This document shows, piece after piece, positions 33,512 to 40,357 of a stretch of 64,000 bases of DNA (within the stretch, counting starts at the first letter, position 1; every line of letters starts with the position of its first letter). Position numbers and translations under genes: made by a program. This DNA is from Actinomyces sp. oral taxon 170 str. F0386 (GTDB lineage: Bacteria > Actinomycetota > Actinomycetes > Actinomycetales > Actinomycetaceae). The notes below the pieces were generated by a model. The model was given only the letters and a program-made list of their open reading frames with translations. It was not told where the DNA came from and searched no databases. The stretch lies in assembly GCF_000195595.1 (NCBI RefSeq), contig NZ_GL882573.1:1-64000 (forward strand), in the 5' to 3' direction.

Positions 33512-34692
33512 GCACGCACGACGACGCCCGGTCCAGCCGGCGCGAGCAGCGCAACCAGCCCAGCCGGCTCACCCGCTCCCGGCGGCTGCGCTGGCTCGGC
33601 GGGCGATCCCGGGTCGGAGAGCAGGCCGAGCCGTCGGGACAGGCCGGCCAGCAGAGCAGTCGGGGCAGCCAGGGCGGTCAGGGCGACGCGGCCCCGCAGG
33701 TGGGGGCCTCGATCCCTGGGATCCAGCCCCTGGAGATGGCGGCCGCCGACTTCGGCAGCCTGCGCGCCCAGCACAGCTCGGTGCGTCAGCGGGGCTCGGC
33801 GCTGGTCAATCAGGCCGAGGACGTCGGCTGGTTGTACGCGCGGATCTACTGCGCCGGCGGGGACGACACCGACGAGCTGCTGCCTGAGATCGCCCAGTGG
33901 CTGGCCCGGGCTCGCGGCCAGTGGGACATCCGCTCGGCGCACTTCCTGCGCTTCGTGGACCTGCGCGGGCACCACATTCGGCTGCGGCTCAAGGCCGTCC
34001 AGGGCGTCCTGGACGAGGCCTACGCGAGCATGCGCGAGCTGGGGGCCGTCGCCCGACGGACCGAGGTGAGCACGGTCGAGCGCCTGGTCTTCGACCCCAT
34101 GACCGGAGGCATCGGCGCCAGCCGGCCGGGGATCGCCTTCGGTGTCTACGGCCCCGAGTACGACAAGTACGGGGGCGTGGCCGGCGTCGAGGAAGCCGAG
34201 CGCCACTTCTACGTCTCCAGCCGGTGGTGCCTGGACCACCGGATCTGGCAGATTCCGCGTTCGGTGCCGCGAGCGGCCCTGGCGGCGCGGTTCCTGGCGC
34301 TGGCGGCCCGCAGCGCGCCACTGCCCGAGGCCGAGCTGCTCTCCGCGCACCTGCGGATGTGGGGCTCGCGCCTGCCCGCGCACCTGCGCGACGGCAGCGC
34401 CCTGGGACCGATCGTCCAGCAGCTGCTGGAGGTCATCGAGTTCCAGTTCGACGAGATCCCCTCCTGGGGCCAGGCGGCCGGGGCCATTGGCGAGCTGGCC
34501 GACGACGCCGGGCGCGCCATCGGCGTCATGGGGGCGGGAACCGGTGGGCGCCGTGCCCTGGACCTGCTGCACATCGACGTCAACCGGCTCGGGCTCAACC
34601 CGGCCGAGGAGTGTATCGCCGGGCTGTGCGCCCGCCAGCTCCTGGCCGGAGGCGCTGTGCCCCCGGCCCAGCCCTCCGCCGCCGCCGGATAG
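33508..34692 (+). CDS. SpaB_C-type elimination-domain protein (thiopeptide-type biosynthesis)
   Basis: A 394-residue protein overlapping the previous stop (ATGA at 33508). Residues 1-80 are a basic, Gln/Gly-rich low-complexity start. The SpaB_C domain begins with DVGWLYARIYCAGGDDTDELLPEI, has the basic signature HFLRFVDLRGHHIRLRLK, and FGVYGPEYDKYGGVAGVEEAERHF, the counterpart of YxxEVERYGG. In NisB the RxR and the ERYGG arginine bind glutamylated substrate; here RLR is kept but the latter is Lys. It most likely eliminates glutamate to give dehydroalanine/dehydrobutyrine. The same fold makes the pyridine in thiopeptides, so a cyclase role cannot be fully excluded, but a dehydratase partner is needed and only one SpaB_C protein is present. 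Confidence 0.82.
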   Translation: MSTHDDARSSRREQRNQPSRLTRSRRLRWLGGRSRVGEQAEPSGQAGQQSSRGSQGGQGDAAPQVGASIPGIQPLEMAAADFGSLRAQHSSVRQRGSALVNQAEDVGWLYARIYCAGGDDTDELLPEIAQWLARARGQWDIRSAHFLRFVDLRGHHIRLRLKAVQGVLDEAYASMRELGAVARRTEVSTVERLVFDPMTGGIGASRPGIAFGVYGPEYDKYGGVAGVEEAERHFYVSSRWCLDHRIWQIPRSVPRAALAARFLALAARSAPLPEAELLSAHLRMWGSRLPAHLRDGSALGPIVQQLLEVIEFQFDEIPSWGQAAGAIGELADDAGRAIGVMGAGTGGRRALDLLHIDVNRLGLNPAEECIAGLCARQLLAGGAVPPAQPSAAAG

Positions 34693-34720
34693 CCAGGAGC
34701 GTCGCTTTGTCCACGAAGCG

Positions 34721-34740
34721 CACCTCGTTTTCATGAGGTG
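34721..34740. terminator. Hairpin between convergent RiPP cluster and purB
   Basis: CACCTC and GAGGTG are perfect 6-bp arms around GTTTTCAT, 29 bases after the elimination-protein stop and 39 bases before the purB stop. The motif tgtccacgaag occurs twice around it. A modest terminator at best. Confidence 0.4.
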
Positions 34741-34778
34741 TCGATGAAGGACGTCATGTGTCCACGAAGGAGCTGCCG

Positions 34779-36233
34779 TCAGTCGTCCAGGTGGGCGACC
34801 AGCTCGGTGGCCAGACCCGTGTAGGTGGCGGGCGTCAGGGCGAGCAGGCGAGCCTCAACGTCGTCGGGCATGCCGAGCCCGGAGATGAACTCGCGCATGG
34901 CCTCACGCGTGACCTTCTTGCCGCGAGTGAGCTCCTTGAGGCGCTCGTACGGGTCGGCCATACCGGTGGCCCCGGCGACGGCGGCCGCCCGCATCGCCTG
35001 CTGGACGGGCTCGCCGAGCACCTCCCAGGTGGCGTCGAGGTCCTCGTCCAGGCGGTCACGGTCGACGTCGAGCCCGGCCAGGCCGCGGCGGATGTTGTCG
35101 ACGGCCAGCAGCGAGTGCCCCAGGGCCACGCCCACGTTGCGCTGCGTGGTGGAGTCGGTGAGATCGCGCTGGAGGCGGGAGGTGACGAGCGTGGCGGCCA
35201 GCGTGTCCAGCAGCGAGCAGGAGATCTCCAGGTTGGCCTCGCCGTTCTCGAAGCGGATCGGGTTGACCTTGTGCGGCATGGTCGACGAGCCGGTGGAGCC
35301 CTGCGCGCTCAGGCGCTGGTGGAAGTAGCCCAGGGAGATGTAGGTCCACACGTCGGTGGCCAGGTTGTGGGCGATCCGGTTGAAGCGGGCGACGTCGGAG
35401 TAGAGCTCGGCCTGCCAGTCGTGGGACTCGATCTGGGTGGTCAGCGGGTTCCAGCTCAGGCCCAGGTGCTCGACGAAGCCGCGGCCCACGGCCTGCCAGT
35501 CGGCGCCCGGCACGGAGACGACGTGCGCGCCGAAGGTGCCGGTGGCGCCGTTGATCTTGCCCAGGTACTCGGTGACCTCGACGCGGTGCACCTGGCGGCG
35601 CAGGCGGTGGGCCAGGACCGCCAGCTCCTTGCCGAGCGTGGTGGGGGTGGCCGGCTGGCCGTGGGTGCGGGCCAGCATGGCGGCGTCGGCGTACTCGTGG
35701 GCCATGGCGGCCAGGTCCTCGACCAGGCCGCGGGCGGCCGGCAGCCAGACCTGCTCGATCGCGGCGCGGATGGCCAGGGCGTAGGAGAGGTTGTTGATGT
35801 CCTCGCTGGTACAGAAGATGTGGACGATCTCGCCGACTGTGGGCAGCACGGTGGGGCCGCCGTCGACGCCGACGACGTCGGGGGACTGGGCGGCCGCGGC
35901 CAGGCGCCGCTTGAGGAGGTACTCGACGGCCTTGACGTCATGGCGGGTCTCCGCCTCGATGGCACCGAGCTCGGCGATCTCCTCGGCCCCGAAGTTCTCG
36001 ACGACGCCGCGCAGGTAGGCCTTCTCGGAGTCACTCAGGCGGGGGGCGCCGGGCAGGACGCCGCCATCGGTGAGGTGGATGAGCCACTCGACCTCGACCT
36101 GCAGGCGGGCCCGGTTGAGGGCGGCCTCGGAGAGGTGGTTGACCAGCGGGGCGGCGACGGCGCGGTAGCGGCCGTCCAGGGGACCCAGGGCAATGGCGGG
36201 GGAGACGGTGGAGAGATCGACCATGCCGCTCAT
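34779..36233 (-). CDS. purB: Adenylosuccinate lyase
   Basis: A 484-residue fumarase/aspartase-superfamily enzyme. It cleaves SAICAR to AICAR and adenylosuccinate to AMP in purine synthesis. PLDGRYR at the start, ETRHDVKAVEYLLKRRL, HIFCTSEDINNLSYAL, and the signature GSSTMPHKVNPIRFENGEANLE are diagnostic of the E. coli-type PurB. Start 36233 is chosen because it overlaps the stop of the upstream small membrane protein (ATGA); a second Met lies three codons on. It is therefore probably co-translated with that gene. Confidence 0.96.
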   Translation of the reverse strand: MSGMVDLSTVSPAIALGPLDGRYRAVAAPLVNHLSEAALNRARLQVEVEWLIHLTDGGVLPGAPRLSDSEKAYLRGVVENFGAEEIAELGAIEAETRHDVKAVEYLLKRRLAAAAQSPDVVGVDGGPTVLPTVGEIVHIFCTSEDINNLSYALAIRAAIEQVWLPAARGLVEDLAAMAHEYADAAMLARTHGQPATPTTLGKELAVLAHRLRRQVHRVEVTEYLGKINGATGTFGAHVVSVPGADWQAVGRGFVEHLGLSWNPLTTQIESHDWQAELYSDVARFNRIAHNLATDVWTYISLGYFHQRLSAQGSTGSSTMPHKVNPIRFENGEANLEISCSLLDTLAATLVTSRLQRDLTDSTTQRNVGVALGHSLLAVDNIRRGLAGLDVDRDRLDEDLDATWEVLGEPVQQAMRAAAVAGATGMADPYERLKELTRGKKVTREAMREFISGLGMPDDVEARLLALTPATYTGLATELVAHLDD

Positions 36234-36640
36234 TGTGGCAGGTTGCCGCCGATCTCTGCGAGGGGAGCCTCCGGGGTGGTGATGAAGACGGGCTGCGGGG
36301 CGGGCTTGCGCTGGCGGTAGGCGTTGACGAGGACGTAGAGCAGGATCCCGGCCGCCGGCAGATTGACGGCGGCGACGGCGTCATGATTGTAGAGGCCGTA
36401 GCCGAGCAGGGCGATCGCCAGTCCGAGGCCGATGGCGCTCAGTACCGGGATCGGTGGCCCGGGGATGGGACGAGCCGGCTCGGCCTGCTGCACGTGCTGG
36501 GCCTGGAGCATGATGAGGCTGACCGTCAGCAGGCTCAAAGGCGTCAGAAGGGAGGTCTCCCAGCCGAAGAAGGCGCTGCCGAAGGTGAGGACCAGAACGG
36601 TGGTGGCAAGAGTGGAGACGAGAGGAGGGAGGAGTCGCAT
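36230..36640 (-). CDS. Small four-helix membrane protein, paralog of the 37489-37860 gene
   Basis: A 136-residue protein starting MRLLPPLVSTLATTVLVL. It has about four hydrophobic segments and a Pro-rich C-terminal tail. The pattern LTPLSLLTVSLIMLQAQ near 32-48 aligns with LTGPLSALMVGLILLRAQ of the second protein at 37489-37860, so the two are paralogs. Function is unknown; no domain is recognised. It overlaps purB by four bases, so it may be expressed with purine synthesis without sharing a function. Confidence 0.75.
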   Translation of the reverse strand: MRLLPPLVSTLATTVLVLTFGSAFFGWETSLLTPLSLLTVSLIMLQAQHVQQAEPARPIPGPPIPVLSAIGLGLAIALLGYGLYNHDAVAAVNLPAAGILLYVLVNAYRQRKPAPQPVFITTPEAPLAEIGGNLPQ

Positions 36641-36889
36641 ACTAGTGACCTCGTGGGCGGATATCGTGGGGAGTGGTACGACCGGGCAAAATCCTGCCGG
36701 ATTCTTGTGGTGTTTTCAACAAGCGGCCCGTCATCGTTGATGGGGAGTGCTGCCCGGGGTGCCGTCAACCTACACGGCAGGTCGGTCCTGTATCCCTAAA
36801 ATTGGCTCTGACCAGCGAAAATGCAATGGCTCTGTGATGCCATAGGTGCTGTGCCGCCCAGATATCACGAGCCCGTGGAGGGAGTGCGG
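36641..36889. other. Intergenic region between divergent small-membrane-protein and GNAT genes
   Basis: About 250 bases with no supported gene or hairpin. It is less GC-rich than the genes and presumably holds the promoters for the membrane protein-purB pair and the acetyltransferase. Confidence 0.5.
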
Positions 36890-37315
36890 ATGTCGACGAG
36901 GCCGACGGTCAGACGGCTGGTGGGGGAAGACCTGGCCAGTGAGCAGATGCTGGCGCTCATGCGCGAGGCCGCGGGACTGCCCGTCGTCGAGCTGCGCAGG
37001 ATCATTGCTGAGGAGCTGGCGCTCATGGAGGTCGTGGGCACGGGTCCGCAGGGTGCGCCCACGTCGGTGGCCGCCTACGTGTCTCGACCCGATGGCGTCG
37101 TGCTGGAGTACATCGCCGTGGCTCCGGAGCTGCGCGGCGGCGGGGTTGGGCGGGTGCTCGTCGATGCCCTGGCCGGTGGGGCTGAGCCGGTCATCGCCGA
37201 GACCGACGACGACGCCGTCGGCTTCTACCGGGCGCTCGGCTTCGATATCGGCCCTGCGCCGTCGGACCCGCGCTGGCCGGGGCGCCGCCGCTACCGATGC
37301 GTGCGGCGGTCCTGA
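36890..37315 (+). CDS. GNAT-family N-acetyltransferase
   Basis: A 141-residue protein; ATG 36890 follows GGAGGGAG at a spacing of six and is preferred to 36821. The GNAT acetyl-CoA motif A reads LEYIAVAPELRGGGVGRVLVDAL (RxxGxG with R-G-G-G-V-G), followed by AETDDDAVGFYRALGF, the usual last strand-helix. The N-terminal half (MREAAGLPVVELRRIIAEEL) is not typical of a named subfamily. Substrate unknown. The gene lies between two paralogous membrane-protein genes and ends just before a large inverted repeat. Confidence 0.85.
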   Translation: MSTRPTVRRLVGEDLASEQMLALMREAAGLPVVELRRIIAEELALMEVVGTGPQGAPTSVAAYVSRPDGVVLEYIAVAPELRGGGVGRVLVDALAGGAEPVIAETDDDAVGFYRALGFDIGPAPSDPRWPGRRRYRCVRRS

Positions 37316-37335
37316 TCCTGAACGGCACATGTCGG

Positions 37336-37440
37336 GGGACTGCGTTTCACCCCGAGGACGTACTTCTCCCGTAGATGACTGAGAGCAGACCTCAGTCATC
37401 TACGGGAAGACGCAGTCCTCGCCGGGGAAGTACGTCCTCG
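37336..37440. repeat. Large inverted repeat, copy 1 of a repeat family
   Basis: The inner stem TCCCGTAGATGACTGAG (37367-37383) pairs perfectly over 17 bases with 37391-37407 around a 7-base loop. Outer arms CGAGGACGTACTT (37353-37365) and its complement (37428-37440) add 13 bp, and GGACTGCGT occurs once on each arm in different positions. It lies between convergent genes, so it can act as a bidirectional terminator. A related element is at 50234-50344. Confidence 0.85.
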
Positions 37441-37488
37441 ATCGACGTCGTCGCAGGGCTCGGGCGACTGGAGCTTGGGCGGGGATCC

Positions 37489-37860
37489 CTATCGGGACGA
37501 GGGGATGCCGGCGGGGCCCGCTTTTGCTCGCCGGTCCCTCAGGCTGCGAACCAGGACATGGCCCAGCAGCGCCAGGGCCGGCAGGCTGGCAAGGGCCATG
37601 ACGACGTCGGACCTGTAGAGAGCGAGTACAAGGGTCGCCGCCGAGATGAGGGTCAGGATAATTCCCAGGACGAGAATCAGGTTTGGTGGGAAAGTGCGAT
37701 TGGGGCTCGCGAACTGTGCACGAAGTAGGATGAGGCCCACCATCAGGGCGCTCAGTGGCCCAGTGAGGTTGCTGACCGACCAGTTGAACAGCAGTCCCCC
37801 GATCGAGGTGGTCAGGACGATCAGGGCGAGGACAAGGACAGCGGGCTTGATGAGTCGCAT
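37489..37860 (-). CDS. Small four-helix membrane protein, paralog of the 36230-36640 gene
   Basis: A 123-residue protein. ATG 37860 (MRLIKPAVLVLALIVL) is chosen over 37869 because it matches the start MRLLPP of the paralog. Four hydrophobic segments and a basic tail (RSLRDRRAK). Function unknown. The short distance between the two paralogs, with a GNAT gene and a repeat between them, suggests a local duplication followed by divergence. Confidence 0.72.
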   Translation of the reverse strand: MRLIKPAVLVLALIVLTTSIGGLLFNWSVSNLTGPLSALMVGLILLRAQFASPNRTFPPNLILVLGIILTLISAATLVLALYRSDVVMALASLPALALLGHVLVRSLRDRRAKAGPAGIPSSR

Positions 37861-38013
37861 GGTGAGCACCCCGTTGAACGGATCGCGACGACGAACGTCT
37901 TCAGCCTAACGCGGCGTCCCGGTTCGCGCGCTGCTGCGAGTTCAGCAACCGCGCCGTCAGGCATGGTTGTGAGGGCATGAAGGCCGTGCCGGATCGACGT
38001 CGGCGAGTGGCAC

Positions 38014-38772
38014 TCAGGCCTCGGAGGCCACGCCCATGGCGCGACCGTGGATCCAGTAGGCCTGGTGCTGGATGCTGCGCCGGCTCATGCCGGAGGCGAC
38101 CAGGTGATGCCGTACGGCCTTGGTCGCGCTGCTCTCCAGGGCGATCCAGACCCAGTCGAGCGCCACGTCCCCGGTGTCCGCCCACAGGGTGCGGTCGACG
38201 GCGGCCAGCAGCCTGTCCTCGGAGATCTGTGGATCCAAGCGGATCAGCCGGTGGTCGCGTGCGGCCAGGGGCAGGTATCCGGTCTCGGGCGCCAGCATGA
38301 TGACCGTGGCCAGGCTGCCCGCCGGGGTTGCGTTGACGGCGTCGGCGAGAGCAGGTGCAGAGGCGCGGTCCCCCACGAGGAGCAGCCGATCGCCGTGGGA
38401 CGGCGGACGGTAGCTGGTACCGCCCATGACCTGCGCGGACACGGTGGCCCCCGGCCTCACCTGGCTCGACCACCGCGACGCCGGCCCGGCCGGCTCATGG
38501 TGCAGGAACAGGATGATGGCGCTGGCCTGCGCGCGGTTGATGCGGGTGAGTGTGTAGGCGCGCTGGTACTCGCGGCCGTTCTCGGGGATCCACATCCGCA
38601 CCCAGGTGGTGGGCGGTAGCGCAGCGGCCCTGGCGCCCAGCAGGCTCGGACACTGGACGGTCAGCTCCGTGTAGGGTGGGATCTCGCGCACCCCGGTGAC
38701 CGTGAGCTTGTGCTCCGGCACGCGCAGTGCCTTGAGCACCGTGCCCTGGAATCCCCGTCCTCCGCGTGCCAT
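38014..38772 (-). CDS. Siderophore-interacting FAD reductase (SIP/ViuB family)
   Basis: A 252-residue protein. RAYTLTRI is the RxYT FAD-binding motif, HHEPAGPASRWSSQVRPGATVSA follows as in SIP proteins, and the C-terminal NAD(P)H-side region ends ATKAVRHHLV...GMSRRSIQHQAYWIHGRAM, close to the ViuB/SIP consensus (R-x-x-x-Y-W-x-x-G). Family members reduce ferric siderophores in the cytoplasm and release iron. No siderophore transporter is adjacent. A half-match to an iron box lies about 35 bases upstream, in line with iron control. Confidence 0.88.
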   Translation of the reverse strand: MARGGRGFQGTVLKALRVPEHKLTVTGVREIPPYTELTVQCPSLLGARAAALPPTTWVRMWIPENGREYQRAYTLTRINRAQASAIILFLHHEPAGPASRWSSQVRPGATVSAQVMGGTSYRPPSHGDRLLLVGDRASAPALADAVNATPAGSLATVIMLAPETGYLPLAARDHRLIRLDPQISEDRLLAAVDRTLWADTGDVALDWVWIALESSATKAVRHHLVASGMSRRSIQHQAYWIHGRAMGVASEA

Positions 38773-38804
38773 CTGCGTGTCCGTCTCCTGGTGGTCCGAT
38801 CTCT

Positions 38805-38822
38805 TTCCAAGGCGAACCTTAA
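38805..38822 (-). promoter_or_regulatory. Weak DtxR/IdeR-like half site upstream of the SIP gene
   Basis: AAGGCGAACCTTAA at 38809-38822 matches the half GGCTAACCTAA of the DtxR/IdeR consensus at most positions; the other half is not conserved. Its place just upstream of an iron gene is the main support. Confidence 0.3.
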
Positions 38823-38893
38823 CCGGAGCAGGTGTGAGCTTGCTTGGGACCGCCTGCCCAGAAGGGCCGGGCCGACGCCGGTAGGCTCGTATT

Positions 38894-39565
38894 ATGACGC
38901 AGTCCTCTCAACGCTCCGGCCCGCAGTCCGACGCCCTCAACCGGGCCGCGCGCTGGGAGGAGCGCTACGCCTCGGTCGAGCAGCTCTGGTCGGGCCGCCC
39001 CAACGACTGGCTGCCCGAGCTGGCCGCCGACTGGGTGCCCGGTGCCGCCCTGGAGATCGGCTGCGGTGAGGGCGCCGACGTCCTGTGGCTGGCCGAGCGC
39101 GGCTGGCAGGTGACCGGGCTGGATCTGTCCGCCACCGCCGTCGGGCGCCTGAGCCGCGAGGCCGCGCGCCGTGGACTGACCGCGCGGGTGAGCGGCCGGG
39201 TGCACGATGCCGGAGACGGTCTGCCGGAGGGGTCCTTCGACCTGGTGACGAGCTTCTACGTCCACGGCGGATCCGAGGGGGGCTCGCTCGACCTCGTGGC
39301 GCTTCTGTCCGACGCCGCTGCCCGCGTCGCCCCCGGTGGGCGCCTGCTCACGGCTGTGCATGCGGTCAACCCGCCCTGGCACACGCACCACGCCCGGACC
39401 TACACGGCCGGTGAGCTGGTCGAGGGCCTGGCCGAGGCGACGGCCGGCTGGGAGGTCGTCGTCGCCGAGGAGCGCTGGCGGCAGGTGACGGGACCCGATG
39501 GTCAGGAGGGGCGCCGGGCCGACGCCGTCGTATGCCTGCGCAGACCGGAGTCCCCAGCGTCCTGA
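38894..39565 (+). CDS. Class I SAM-dependent methyltransferase
   Basis: A 223-residue protein. Motif I LEIGCGEGADVLWLAERGW (53-71), an acidic residue in VTGLDLSATAV that would bind the ribose of SAM, and the DLVTSFYVHGG motif IV region. WEERYASVEQLWSGRPNDWLPELAA at the start is typical of small TehB/Methyltransf_25-type proteins, often preceding a cysteine-independent detoxification or small-molecule role. Substrate unknown. Confidence 0.85.
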   Translation: MTQSSQRSGPQSDALNRAARWEERYASVEQLWSGRPNDWLPELAADWVPGAALEIGCGEGADVLWLAERGWQVTGLDLSATAVGRLSREAARRGLTARVSGRVHDAGDGLPEGSFDLVTSFYVHGGSEGGSLDLVALLSDAAARVAPGGRLLTAVHAVNPPWHTHHARTYTAGELVEGLAEATAGWEVVVAEERWRQVTGPDGQEGRRADAVVCLRRPESPAS

Positions 39566-40129
39566 CAAGACGCGAACACAGGCCTGAAAACATCCTTGCG
39601 GCCACGTCACCGAAGACTGGGATGTGGTGCAAGCAACGTGAAAACGGCGGAATGGTGCCCATTTCTCAGCATGTTCATAGGAGTTTTCGGGGGGTCCGCT
39701 CAGGATCGGTGGGTTACATAGTTACTGCCGCCGGACGGAACCGGTCACGAGGGTTGGGGAGCCCGATGACTGGCAGGTCTTCGAGTTCGGAACGGGTCTT
39801 AGGGAGCCCGGACCGAGCGCTCTGGCGAAGGAGGTTCTACCTCCCCGGCCTTATGGGAAGCCGGGTAGCAGGAGAACCTCGCGAGGCTTGGGCCCGCGGT
39901 CCGGGAAACCGGACCGCGGGCCGAGTCCTTTCCGGAGTGCAGGTCGTTTCCTGAGCGGGGTGCGCGCTGATAGATCGCGGTGCTGCGCTGGCCGCTGCCA
40001 GTGCACCGAGGCCCTCGCCGCACCCCGGCACACGGTCCGCCGGGGGCCACAGGTGCCGGCATGCAGCTCGGATCCACAGGGCTGCTCATGGGCGCTGCGG
40101 CCGCCTCGGGGGAGCCCTACCGTCGAGTC
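39566..40129. other. Intergenic region with structured GC-rich element, possible non-coding RNA
   Basis: About 560 bases with no supported protein gene. The part 39720-39922 is dense in hairpin-forming sequence: GGAGGttctaCCTCC near 39830-39845, CCGGCCttatgggaaGCCGGG near 39845-39865, and a 14-bp stem with a GAAA tetraloop at 39891-39922. The motif GGGAGCCCG occurs twice (39758 and 39803 regions). This resembles a structured RNA or riboswitch-like leader ending in a terminator, but I could not match it to a known class. Confidence 0.5.
39891..39922 (+). terminator. 14-bp perfect stem with GAAA tetraloop
   Basis: GGCCCGCGGTCCGG pairs perfectly with CCGGACCGCGGGCC around GAAA and is followed by gagtcctttcc. 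It is the strongest hairpin in the region and would end a transcript coming from the methyltransferase gene or from the structured element just upstream. Confidence 0.7.
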
Positions 40130-40357
40130 ATGTCCTTCTCACTGTTCCTCTCCAAAACGGACTACGACACCGCCGTCACCCAGTTCCCCACCTCGGTCCC
40201 CGCCAGCTGGGTGAGCGTGGCCTCCACCGCCTGCCAGACAGCACTCGACAACGCCTCCGGGCTCCTGACCGCACTGGAATCGCGCTATGAGACGGCGTCC
40301 TCCAACGTCAGTGTCATCGAGTCACGCGGCTCATCGACCGGAACGAGCCCCTCATGA
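40130..40357 (+). CDS. Small helical protein, possible WXG100-like partner
   Basis: A 75-residue protein (MSFSLFLSKTDYDTAVTQF...) when started at ATG 40130; the frame is open further upstream and the start is uncertain. The region VPASWVSVASTACQTALDNASGLLTALESRYETASSNVSVI looks like two amphipathic helices around a Trp-containing turn, reminiscent of WXG100 proteins but without a strict WxG. Its end overlaps the start of the next gene (ATGA), so the two are probably a co-translated pair. I do not recognise a defined family. Confidence 0.55.
   Translation: MSFSLFLSKTDYDTAVTQFPTSVPASWVSVASTACQTALDNASGLLTALESRYETASSNVSVIESRGSSTGTSPS

Noticed and set aside
33508-34692. The SpaB_C protein as a thiopeptide [4+2] cyclase
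   Set aside because: A split LanB needs an elimination protein and this is the only candidate; the RLR and YGG motifs fit elimination better, although a Lys replaces the usual Arg. Kept as an alternative only.
39720-39922. Assignment of the structured element as a c-di-AMP (ydaO) or cobalamin riboswitch
   Set aside because: Some fragments look similar (aacctcg...aggc; gggaagcc), but the overall order of conserved motifs does not fit either class by eye, so it is left unassigned.
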